A stretch of DNA of 52,912 bases from an uncultured Bacteroidales bacterium (GTDB lineage: Bacteria; Bacteroidota; Bacteroidia; Bacteroidales; UBA932), in the NCBI GenBank assembly GCA_945874155.1, contig CAMCFO010000016.1, positions 1 to 52,912 on the forward strand. Reading direction: 5' to 3'. The notes below the pieces were generated by a model, which was not told where the DNA came from, searched no databases, and saw nothing but the letters and a program-made list of their open reading frames with translations. Both the position numbers and the translations under genes were made by a program. This document shows, in pieces, positions 33,927 through 41,558 of this stretch. Within the stretch, counting starts at the first letter, position 1; every line of letters begins with the position of its first letter.

Positions 33927-34913
33927 TCAAATTGTCACGTCCGAGACGGTCTCGTTGCTCCAAGGCTGAACCTGAAGGTTGAAACTCATTGAACTGAGCG
34001 GTTCCGTCATATCCGGGCTGTCCGTACCGGGACGTGTCAGGGTCAGGTTGTTGATAGTGTAGATGTGGTTCGGTTTCAGAGGAGGCAGAGTAATGGGATA
34101 ATAGCAGGTCTTTCCGTCAATCTGGGCCTCCAGCACCAGCCTGGTATGTCTTGCGCACCAGGTTTCGGCCTGGCTGTCGCTAGAAGTGGGGTTCTGAAGA
34201 CAGTAGAAATAGTGTTCCGAACTGTCAGCGCTCCCAAAGCTGATAGTTTTTGATGCAGGGAACTCGGCATAAATGCTATTCTCTGCAGAGTCTCTGCCTC
34301 CCTTGTTCAACCAACGAGTAGGCGCCTTCCAGTCCTGCAGCGGGCTATGCCCCACCACATTGATAAGATAGATTCCGACCACTTTGACAGGACTGCCCTG
34401 GTACTGGGTAAGGGCCATATTGTTGGTAATCTTCTTGAGTACGACCTTGGTCACCTGTCTGGTGACGACAGTGCTCAGATTAACCTTATTGTCGTTGACC
34501 GTGATTGACTCCCCTCCTGTCATAAGGAATGAGTTAGTCTTGTTCACCTCAAGCTCCGCAACATAGTTGGTCCAGTCCGAAAGCATCGTGACAGTCGTCA
34601 GCCTTTTATGATTTACAAGCACCTTTACGGTCTTTTCCCCTTTGGTGGTGACCATTTCCAGTGTCGGAGCGGTTCCATAGGCTTCTGCTTCCAACTTGTT
34701 GTCCGCAGAAAAGACAAACACCTGCACGGAATTGATTTTCTTCTCATTGTCCTCTGCATTGATTCCGGCAGCCTTGGAGTCAATGTCACAGGAAACATTT
34801 ACGGTCAGTTTGCTTGTGGTCGGATGTTCCATTGGAACAGTTTCGTTTTTCAGACAGCCTGCAAACACCGCCGCAGATACAGCAAAGGCTGCGATAATTG
34901 TTTTGGTTTTCAT
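33927..34913 (-). CDS. FimA/Mfa1-type major fimbrillin (type V pilin precursor)
   Basis: A protein of 328 residues with lipobox VFAGC (Cys 20). The fimbrillin hallmarks are an N-terminal strand region (KLTVNVSCDIDSKAAG), KKINSVQVFVFSADNKLEAEAYG, and the C-terminal LPPLKPNHIYTINNLTLTRPG ... FNLQVQPWSN. Type V pilins are exported as lipoproteins and then cut after a basic residue so that donor-strand exchange can occur. K47, followed by AAG, is the best candidate site, by analogy with Arg/Lys sites in FimA. It lies between an OmpA/TPR lipoprotein gene and the anchor gene. Confidence 0.85.
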   Translation of the reverse strand: MKTKTIIAAFAVSAAVFAGCLKNETVPMEHPTTSKLTVNVSCDIDSKAAGINAEDNEKKINSVQVFVFSADNKLEAEAYGTAPTLEMVTTKGEKTVKVLVNHKRLTTVTMLSDWTNYVAELEVNKTNSFLMTGGESITVNDNKVNLSTVVTRQVTKVVLKKITNNMALTQYQGSPVKVVGIYLINVVGHSPLQDWKAPTRWLNKGGRDSAENSIYAEFPASKTISFGSADSSEHYFYCLQNPTSSDSQAETWCARHTRLVLEAQIDGKTCYYPITLPPLKPNHIYTINNLTLTRPGTDSPDMTEPLSSMSFNLQVQPWSNETVSDVTI

Positions 34914-34924
34914 ATTTGATATGT

Positions 34925-36811
34925 TTATTGTTGTTTGACAAAATGGTTCATTTCAGGGTCAAGGTTAGCCCTGAACCTCATTGAAGAGTCGTATTCCAAA
35001 GCCTTGACATAGTATTGGCGGGCTTCCTGTTTCCGTTCAAGCCTCGTGAGCACCAAAGCCTTCAGATAACATATTGCAGCAGACTTGTCCTCCAGTTTCT
35101 CCAGAATGGCCCAGCTGGAATGGTCATATCCCCCGCTGGCATAGGCAAGAGCTGCATTGTAGTCGGAATAGGGCCGCAGTATTTCCACCGCCTTTGCATA
35201 ATCCAGCTGTCTCAGGCTTTCGACCCCTCTCATATAGGTCGTGTCCACCTCAGTGGTGTGTACGGTATCCTTCACCATACCTTTGCGGTGAAGATGGAAA
35301 TCGAACTCGACAGTCCTCAAGCCCGGATAGAGTTTCTCCTTCAAATATCCATAGCTCTTCATCTTCCTTATCAGCATTTCCCTCCGGTCTGCATTCCTTT
35401 CCGAAGAGGCATCTGCGTAGATTTTCCTGTCGTAAGGGTCAATGGTCGTATCCGCAGCCACCAGCCTGTCCAATTCCGGCCAGTTCTCGGAGAGTAGCGC
35501 CGTCCTGAGCAAAGAATCAGCGCCACAGTTGGTAATGCCTGAAAGACAATCTCTTACAGAGAGAGAACGGGCCTTGGACAAACGGTCATTCAGGGCGACA
35601 GACCCTTCCGGAGAACATCCCGAAGAAATCACCAGTGAATCCAGAACCATTTCTTCATCCTCGAAGACCGAGACCACACATTTTCGGATGCGCTCCAGTT
35701 CAATGAGGTTCCTCCCCAGGGAAGTGTCCACATCAGACTTGCCGGCCTTGAATTCTATCCGCGCCAAGGTCTTGTCCCTCACCACTCTTTCGGTCACTAT
35801 TGTCCTGTATTTCACCGACTGGTCCGCCAGGGTGGACAGTGAACTGATATAGTAAGTCAATGAATCCGGAGCCGGCAGGTCGCAAATCTTTTCCCCGAAA
35901 CGGCGCACTGACCCCGTCATACCCACAGTGACTTTCTTGAGCCCGGGCAGAGTCCTGAAGGTTTGCACATAGCGATAGACCAGGTCCCCATTGCCCGCAT
36001 CAATTATCGTATCCAATCTCACATTCTCCGCCTGAATGGGGTCTTTGACATATTTCCGGTACATTTTATCTTTGTTCTGCTTTTTCCAGTCATTGATTCT
36101 GCGTTTCAAGGTCATTGAATAGTGGGTCAGGGCCTCTTTCTGACTCACCCCGAAGAGATTGACTGCAGATGGCTCCGGAACTATGGTAGAATCTTTTTTC
36201 ATCGCGAATGTTTCAGGATAATACCTCTGCAGGAACAACTCCAGCTGGTTCATCATTATCAGGTCTGTCGTGTCCTCAACTATGGAAGCCAGGAACTCCC
36301 GGTAGCGCTGATATCCCTTCAGCTGCCTTCCACGGTAACCGGCCCCGGTGAGGTTCAGGCTTTCCAGTTTCCTGTCCTCGGACCCTATGTGCATTACCGG
36401 AGAAAAACGCAACTGGAGATCGGAAGACAGAAGTGAGGACGGCACCACTATGTCGAAACTTATGCTGACTTGACCGAGTCTCTCGCTCACATTGTTGAAG
36501 CGGGCCACGACACGCGATTCACTTATAACATCCACAGCCACCATCTCTCCTGAGTCCTCATCCAATTGCGCATTCATAATTATCGGCTCCCCCTCAACGT
36601 GATCCTCTGCCTCAACTGTCTGCATCACCTCCTCAGGTTCAATATCCTTTGTGACCGGCATTGATATGTCCGCCTTCACCCCGCCGCTTATCAGATCTCT
36701 GATTTTCCCGGCCATCGAGCAGGACAGGACCGAAATCACAGCCGTGAGCATAAGCAGGACTGCTGTTCCCTGTCTCAAAACCTTGAATAAATCTCTGTCT
36801 TCAGAATACAT
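34925..36811 (-). CDS. Fimbria-associated lipoprotein: DUF3868-like domain, OmpA-like domain and TPR tail
   Basis: A protein of 628 residues with a lipobox ISVLSC (Cys 31). Residues about 90-190 resemble DUF3868 (a beta-rich domain ending GAGYRGRQLKGYQRYREFL). Residues about 360-440 look like an OmpA C-terminal domain (ARIEFKAGKSDVD, then VISSGCSPEGSVALNDRLSKARS), which usually binds peptidoglycan. The last 130 residues are TPR-like (RGVESLRQLDYAKAVEILRP ... RLERKQEARQYYVKALEYD). DUF3575 and DUF3868 proteins commonly precede pilin genes in Bacteroides fimbrial loci. It overlaps the DUF3575 gene by 11 bases and is followed by the pilin gene after 11. Confidence 0.7.
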   Translation of the reverse strand: MYSEDRDLFKVLRQGTAVLLMLTAVISVLSCSMAGKIRDLISGGVKADISMPVTKDIEPEEVMQTVEAEDHVEGEPIIMNAQLDEDSGEMVAVDVISESRVVARFNNVSERLGQVSISFDIVVPSSLLSSDLQLRFSPVMHIGSEDRKLESLNLTGAGYRGRQLKGYQRYREFLASIVEDTTDLIMMNQLELFLQRYYPETFAMKKDSTIVPEPSAVNLFGVSQKEALTHYSMTLKRRINDWKKQNKDKMYRKYVKDPIQAENVRLDTIIDAGNGDLVYRYVQTFRTLPGLKKVTVGMTGSVRRFGEKICDLPAPDSLTYYISSLSTLADQSVKYRTIVTERVVRDKTLARIEFKAGKSDVDTSLGRNLIELERIRKCVVSVFEDEEMVLDSLVISSGCSPEGSVALNDRLSKARSLSVRDCLSGITNCGADSLLRTALLSENWPELDRLVAADTTIDPYDRKIYADASSERNADRREMLIRKMKSYGYLKEKLYPGLRTVEFDFHLHRKGMVKDTVHTTEVDTTYMRGVESLRQLDYAKAVEILRPYSDYNAALAYASGGYDHSSWAILEKLEDKSAAICYLKALVLTRLERKQEARQYYVKALEYDSSMRFRANLDPEMNHFVKQQ

Positions 36812-37373
36812 ATACCAGCGAAATCATCAAATCATCAGGAAGAACGAACATTTTGGCACCCTCATTCAAAGTGAGCCCGCAGGTGGGACAGGAGAATACC
36901 TTGTAAACCGCTCCTCCTGTCCACAACCCGGCTCCGAATTCAAGATTCAGGTGAGGATGCAGCATATAGGAATAACCTGCATACAGTCCCACTCCGTAGC
37001 GGTCTCCCTCCTCGGACGTCTTCCTGAAAAGTCCTCCGCTGCTGTACTCCTGATAACGGAGCTTGCTGCCGAACCACCAACCCGAATTGACGTGCCAGAG
37101 CCAGTATTTTGCACCGGCCGACCAAGAATGCTGGCGATTGTAGTAACGTCCGTTGCGGTCGGATTCGAATGAGAAGGGATTGTACCTGACTCCTGCCACC
37201 ACTGACCATTTCTGAGCCACCCCGAAAGAAGCATCCAGATTGAGAGTTCCCAGATTGGCATATTCGAGAAGATTGGTCGATAAAGTGAATCTCTGAGCCT
37301 TCAGATCCGGAGAGACTGACAGCAGAAGCAGTGTCAGAAGCAGGAGTCCGCAATATCTGCATCTATTTTCCAT
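36801..37373 (-). CDS. DUF3575-family outer-membrane beta-barrel protein
   Basis: A protein of 190 residues with a signal peptide (LLLLTLLLLSVSPDLKAQ). The rest is beta-barrel-like with alternating hydrophobic strands and many aromatics (YWLWHVNSGWWFGSKLRYQE, YGVGLYAGYSYMLHPHLNLE, ending LMISLVYVF). This matches DUF3575, usually found upstream of DUF3868 and FimA-like genes. The ATG at 37373 overlaps the metallopeptidase stop by 11 bases; the frame could begin at a TTG 21 bases earlier, but that is less likely. Confidence 0.8.
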   Translation of the reverse strand: MENRCRYCGLLLLTLLLLSVSPDLKAQRFTLSTNLLEYANLGTLNLDASFGVAQKWSVVAGVRYNPFSFESDRNGRYYNRQHSWSAGAKYWLWHVNSGWWFGSKLRYQEYSSGGLFRKTSEEGDRYGVGLYAGYSYMLHPHLNLEFGAGLWTGGAVYKVFSCPTCGLTLNEGAKMFVLPDDLMISLVYVF

Positions 37374-38931
37374 AGAGGGCAAAGGCTTGTTCAATCACGG
37401 TCTTCTTGGCAGGCACCAATTTGATCAATGCGCTGCGCAGGGAAACAATATCCACAACCTCTTTTTGCCCGAGAGCCTCAAAAATGACTTCCCGGCCCAC
37501 TCCCCTCTGATCTATATATCTGAATATTTGAGGCTTGAACCAATTGTCGGCACCGAAATCCCTCAACTGTCCTCCATATCTTTCCTTGTAGAGCAGGCTG
37601 GACAGATAGTATGCCCACATTTCCCCGACCTCACAATAGCCATATCCTTCTTCAGCCCCAGTTCCATACGCATCTCCCGAGGAAGTGAACGAAGTCAGTA
37701 TATATTTTATATATGGATTCCAGAAATCGTTTCCTACCACAGCGTAATGGGACGCGTGAGCAAGTTCGTGCACTGTCGTGGCGTAGATTTCGCCATAACT
37801 GTCATCACCCGAAACGCCAATTGTGACATCAGGGGAGAACAGTTTGGCAAGAAAGGCATAAGATCCCAAGGCCGTGGCAATGAGCGGCTCCGAAATGAAG
37901 GCCCCGTGATGCAGCATTGCACAACTGCTTTCCTCCATAAAAGGCAGAATCCAGATTCTCATATCCCCGGGAGGCGGACAGACACCCATATCCTGATCGT
38001 TGCAACGCATTATGTAGTCGTAGGCTGCATTGTTCACCACACAACGCCTGTAGAGCTTTTCTTCCGAATCCCTGGTGACTTCGATGCTCGCCCCTTCCGG
38101 TCCCATTTTGCCCAAGGTGGAAACAGAAGCAGGGACCAATATGAAATTGAAACCTATGCAGAAATCCTTTTCATTCTTGAACATAATCCTGTAACGCAAC
38201 TTGGATGAAAAGCTTTTGTCCATTCTGTAGTAGCCATCGCGGTCGGTATAAGCCCTGGCAAATTTGACAAAGGCATTGCAAGAGACAGTCACCCCGGAGA
38301 CTCCCACAGGTTTTCCTCCGGCATACTGGGAATCACAGATGGTTATACGGCCTTCCGGATTCACTTTTGAGGCTTTGGTTCCCTCTTCGAGAAAACTTTC
38401 ATTACCTGTCAGTTCAAAGGCCTTCCTTTCAATCTCATCCCAGTCCAGGCCGTCCGATTTGGTGGCCGGATCGTTGGATGAAAGGTAACAGCCGTGCAGA
38501 ATCTGATATTCGATATTCTCCGGAAAATCGAAATCCTTGGGCACCACTGCATACTGCCAGGTTATCTCCTTCTCGTCTATCGAAGGGTCGTGATACCAGT
38601 CCCCCTCCTTGAGCACCTCATAGTCCACAGGATGGTCCAGAAGTTCAATCCCCTTTGATTTGAGAAGGTCAAATTCGGCCTGGGTCCCGGGCAGGAAGCG
38701 GACATAGTAATCCGTACTTTCCAGCGGCAGCCGTTCAGCCTTCGTAGGATACAGGGCCTGCAGCGCCTTGGTCATATTTTCTGTCTTGAACGGATCTTCA
38801 AGTTGCCGGCCCAGAATGATTTCATCGTGGGTCACCACATCGCCGTATGGACCGGGTCCTGAGTCAACATCGACGTGTTCACAAGAGAGAAGCAGAAGCC
38901 CTGCTGCGAGTTTAATCAATATACGTTTCAT
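37363..38931 (-). CDS. HExxH zinc metallopeptidase lipoprotein, first gene of the fimbrial operon
   Basis: A protein of 522 residues with lipobox LLLLSC (Cys 17). Residues about 195-265 form a carboxypeptidase-regulatory-like sandwich (VGVSGVTVSC ... AYTDRDGYYRMD). The protease motif is TTVHELAHASHY (H388, E389, H392), with candidate third ligand E434 or E437 in YCEVGEMWAYY about 45 residues on, a gluzincin-like arrangement. I cannot place it in a named family. The frame could be read from a TTG at 38958, but that codon lies in the promoter -7 box, so 38931 is used. The 3' end overlaps the DUF3575 gene. A role in pilin processing or surface proteolysis is inferred from the operon alone. Confidence 0.75.
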   Translation of the reverse strand: MKRILIKLAAGLLLLSCEHVDVDSGPGPYGDVVTHDEIILGRQLEDPFKTENMTKALQALYPTKAERLPLESTDYYVRFLPGTQAEFDLLKSKGIELLDHPVDYEVLKEGDWYHDPSIDEKEITWQYAVVPKDFDFPENIEYQILHGCYLSSNDPATKSDGLDWDEIERKAFELTGNESFLEEGTKASKVNPEGRITICDSQYAGGKPVGVSGVTVSCNAFVKFARAYTDRDGYYRMDKSFSSKLRYRIMFKNEKDFCIGFNFILVPASVSTLGKMGPEGASIEVTRDSEEKLYRRCVVNNAAYDYIMRCNDQDMGVCPPPGDMRIWILPFMEESSCAMLHHGAFISEPLIATALGSYAFLAKLFSPDVTIGVSGDDSYGEIYATTVHELAHASHYAVVGNDFWNPYIKYILTSFTSSGDAYGTGAEEGYGYCEVGEMWAYYLSSLLYKERYGGQLRDFGADNWFKPQIFRYIDQRGVGREVIFEALGQKEVVDIVSLRSALIKLVPAKKTVIEQAFALYGK

Positions 38932-38955
38932 AGCTTTTAGTTTTAATTTCCGGTG

Positions 38956-38987
38956 CAAAACTAAAGGCCATTTTCCGCTGAATGAAA
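38956..38987 (-). promoter_or_regulatory. Promoter of the fimbrial operon
   Basis: Minus-strand TTTC (38984-38987), 20-base spacer, then TAGTTTTG (38956-38963), an exact TAnnTTTG. The ATG of the metallopeptidase gene is 25 bases beyond, giving a short leader. No internal promoter is evident for the four genes behind it, so all five probably depend on this one. Confidence 0.65.
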
Positions 38988-39005
38988 TTTTCAGCCGTTA
39001 ATTGC

Positions 39006-39041
39006 AAAAATATGCCCCACACCGTCGTGCAGGGCATATTT
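39006..39041 (-). terminator. Rho-independent terminator of the ftsY-pheT-deoC gene cluster
   Basis: A perfect 10-bp stem, AAATATGCCC (39008-39017) with GGGCATATTT (39032-39041), ends in a run of five T on the minus strand (AAAAA at 39006-39010). It separates deoC from the fimbrial operon promoter. Confidence 0.85.
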
Positions 39042-39042
39042 A

Positions 39043-39145
39043 CAAGTGTATTTCAGGGACCAAGATACGTATCTCGGATTGTTTTGAGCCATTCTGTTCC
39101 ATTCAACCCCCTTGTTCTCATACACTTGAGAATTATCGGTTGAAT
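39043..39145. repeat. Inverted-repeat-rich stretch after deoC
   Basis: Between the deoC stop and its terminator there are 125 bases without a gene. ATTCAACC (39101-39108) pairs with GGTTGAAT (39138-39145), enclosing TTCTCA (39115-39120) and TGAGAA (39127-39132). CAAGTGTAT (39043-39051) could instead pair with ATACACTTG (39120-39128), which would break the inner stem. AGATACGTATCT (39063-39074) is a perfect 12-bp palindrome. The pattern resembles a structured RNA or a mobile-element scar; I do not recognise it. Confidence 0.5.
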
Positions 39146-39166
39146 CAGCGGCTACGTGAACTTGTC

Positions 39167-40057
39167 TCAGAAATATTTTATGGTCTTCTGTTCAGCAGCA
39201 GACAATATGCTGTTGGCCACCCGGCTCACTCCGAAGCGGAAAAGGTCGCGATTCAACCATTCTTCGCCCAGGATATTGGACACAATCAGATAGTAGCAAA
39301 CAGCATCCTCGGCAGTGGAAATGCCTCCTGCCGGCTTGAATCCTATTTTCTTGCCGGTCTTGGCATAATAGGCTGCAATGCACTGGCACATCACAAAAGC
39401 GGCAGCCGGAGTGGCATTGACGGAAACCTTGCCTGTGGATGTCTTTATGAAGTCTGCACCCGCTTCCATTGCGAGGAAAGATGCCCTTGCAATATTTTCC
39501 GGATTCTGAAGCAGCCCGGTCTCAAGTATCACCTTCAGATGCACCTGTCTGCCCTGTTTTGAAGCAGCGGCATCTATACATTTCCTCACAGCAGCGATTT
39601 CATCGTATGCCTTTTCGAAATCCGAATCAAGGAAAGCATTGAGGGCCAAGACTATATCGACTTCATCTGCACCAGCCTCAACAGCCTTTTCGCACTCCAG
39701 GAGTTTCACCTCCAGAAAGGACTGGGAAGTAGGGAAGCAAGCGGATACCACGGTGATATGGAAATCTTTTCTGCGCACCTTGTCCACCACCGAAGCAAAG
39801 TTGGAATAGACGCAGACGGATGCAGGCAGAGGCCAATCCGGATAATCCTCCGCAAACGAGTTCACTTTCTCAACGAAGGCGCTCACGGAACTTGGAGTGT
39901 CGTCAGATTTCAGCGTGGTCAGGTCGAGCATTGAGAAGCATTTCTTGAGCACCTCTTCGGTCATAAAATTGTTTACGTTCTGGGAAATTTGGGCAAGTTT
40001 GGCATCAATTTCCTCAGCTTTCGGCGTATAGCCATATTTGGAAAGATAATCAATCAT
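39167..40057 (-). CDS. deoC: Deoxyribose-phosphate aldolase
   Basis: A protein of 296 residues, the longer DeoC form. The Schiff-base lysine is K205 in ADFIKTSTGK; a second active-site lysine lies in KKIGFKPAGGIST. MLDLTTLKSDDT near residue 43 and VCVYSNFASVV near 81 match the family. It splits 2-deoxyribose 5-phosphate into glyceraldehyde 3-phosphate and acetaldehyde in deoxynucleoside catabolism. It is the last gene of a long minus-strand cluster, 18 bases after the radical SAM gene, and is followed by a clear terminator. Confidence 0.95.
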   Translation of the reverse strand: MIDYLSKYGYTPKAEEIDAKLAQISQNVNNFMTEEVLKKCFSMLDLTTLKSDDTPSSVSAFVEKVNSFAEDYPDWPLPASVCVYSNFASVVDKVRRKDFHITVVSACFPTSQSFLEVKLLECEKAVEAGADEVDIVLALNAFLDSDFEKAYDEIAAVRKCIDAAASKQGRQVHLKVILETGLLQNPENIARASFLAMEAGADFIKTSTGKVSVNATPAAAFVMCQCIAAYYAKTGKKIGFKPAGGISTAEDAVCYYLIVSNILGEEWLNRDLFRFGVSRVANSILSAAEQKTIKYF

Positions 40058-40075
40058 ATAGGATGTTTTTGTGAT

Positions 40076-40831
40076 TCAAGCAAATGTAATATTTATCCCT
40101 TCGTCTGTCAAGTCTTTCACCAGATTTTGCAATATTTCCCTGTCATATTTTACGAGCCCCTTCTGCGGAGTCTCCCTGTCCAGAGAATAGACCATAACCT
40201 GACGGGGCCTCAAATGTCTCACTATGTCCTTCCAGGGCCCGAGCACCTGCTGTGATGCGCTGTCGAAATTGTCCGAACGCAGGAACATTGTCTGGAGTAT
40301 GAAATCCCCCTCGAAGCTTTCAAGCGCTTTGACTATGAATGCGGGATCGTATTTGCCTACAGGTTTGTTGACAAGTGCAGCAAGGGCCGGAGTGGGCGCA
40401 TCGAGTTTCAGAATGGGATTGTCCACCTTCCTGAGGGCAGAGCGAATTTCCGGAATGGCGCATCTGGTGGCATTAGACAAGACAGAGACCTTGGCCGAAG
40501 GCATATATTTATCCCTCAAAGCAATGGTTATGTCTATAATTTCAGCAAAGTCGGGGTTGAGCGTCGGCTCTCCGTTGCCGGAAAAGGTTATGGAATCTAT
40601 TTTTTCCCCGTCTGACGAACTCGCGGACAACTTGAGTTCAAGGGCTTCCTTGACCTGTGCTGCAGTCGGGAGCGGTTCCACAAAGGCATTGTCCCGGTTC
40701 CAGCCGCACTCACAGTAGATGCAATCGAAATTGCACAGTTTCCCGTCGGAAGGCAACAGATTCACCCCCAAACTGGACCCCAGCCTTCTGCTGTGAATGG
40801 GGCCGAAAACTATTTTGTCGAAATGAAGCAT
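40076..40831 (-). CDS. Radical SAM protein (COG0731-like Fe-S oxidoreductase)
   Basis: A protein of 251 residues. The [4Fe-4S] motif CxxxCxxC is C33-C37-C40 (KLCNFDCIYCECGW). SITFSGNGEPTLNP is the SAM-binding GGE-like motif, and VLSNATRC a further radical SAM strand. The family resembles the catalytic part of wybutosine-type enzymes (COG0731), but the substrate in Bacteroidetes is unknown. It starts one base after the preceding DUF4296 gene's stop and precedes deoC by 18 bases. Confidence 0.87.
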   Translation of the reverse strand: MLHFDKIVFGPIHSRRLGSSLGVNLLPSDGKLCNFDCIYCECGWNRDNAFVEPLPTAAQVKEALELKLSASSSDGEKIDSITFSGNGEPTLNPDFAEIIDITIALRDKYMPSAKVSVLSNATRCAIPEIRSALRKVDNPILKLDAPTPALAALVNKPVGKYDPAFIVKALESFEGDFILQTMFLRSDNFDSASQQVLGPWKDIVRHLRPRQVMVYSLDRETPQKGLVKYDREILQNLVKDLTDEGINITFA

Positions 40832-40832
40832 A

Positions 40833-41558
40833 TTATTTCTTGTCTCTTGCCATATGTGGGACGAGTGAATTGCTTATATCCATATGCTTATGAGGCCTTT
40901 CCGGCGCTTCCTTAAATCTTGGGGCTTCAAGAACAAGGCTGTCCACAGAAGGAGTCGTCAAACTGTCGGAAGAATCTGCCTTCAAACTGTCGGAAAGTTC
41001 TGCCAAAAGACTGTCTTTCAACACCATGGCCGGACCGTCATAAACAGTATCGGATACGCAGACAAAGCGGAACGAGAGGAAACCGTCAGAATCAGCCACC
41101 GCCACAATGCTGTCTGTAGGATGAGTGCGCATCATAGCCAGCAACACCGAATCCATATTGAAGTTGACACTCTTTATCAGGGAATCCAGACGATGTGCCG
41201 CCCTCGCCCTTGCAAGTTCCTCCTCCTGCACGCCCTTCAATTCTTCAAGTCGCCGGTTGAGTATCTCGGAGGTGGACCTCAGTATGCGGGAATACCTCAT
41301 AGGGTCCCTCATATACTCTTCCACACTGAGCAGATAGTCATTATAGCTATATCCGTATTTGTCAAGCACAGGAGCGTAAACCAAGGTGGTATCTGCCCTC
41401 CTGCGGACCTCCCTGTTGTCATCCAGCCATTGGTCCAGCACGAACATTTCTGCATAGATTTCAGCAAATTTGTCCTTGGGAATGACACGGTTACCCCTTT
41501 TGCAGGATGAAATCAAGCAAAGCACGAGAAGCAGATATGCCGGCAACCTTCGGTACAT
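40833..41558 (-). CDS. DUF4296-like lipoprotein
   Basis: A protein of 241 residues with lipobox LISSC (Cys 19). The first 100 residues (VIPKDKFAEIYAEMFVLDQWL, YGYSYNDYLLSVEEYMRDPMRYSRIL) match DUF4296, a Bacteroidetes lipoprotein family of unknown function. A helical, charged stretch follows and then a low-complexity Ser/Asp/Leu region (LLAELSDSLKADSSDSL). It shares one base with the pheT stop (TAATG), so it is translated by coupling to pheT. No role in tRNA charging is known. Confidence 0.75.
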   Translation of the reverse strand: MYRRLPAYLLLVLCLISSCKRGNRVIPKDKFAEIYAEMFVLDQWLDDNREVRRRADTTLVYAPVLDKYGYSYNDYLLSVEEYMRDPMRYSRILRSTSEILNRRLEELKGVQEEELARARAAHRLDSLIKSVNFNMDSVLLAMMRTHPTDSIVAVADSDGFLSFRFVCVSDTVYDGPAMVLKDSLLAELSDSLKADSSDSLTTPSVDSLVLEAPRFKEAPERPHKHMDISNSLVPHMARDKK

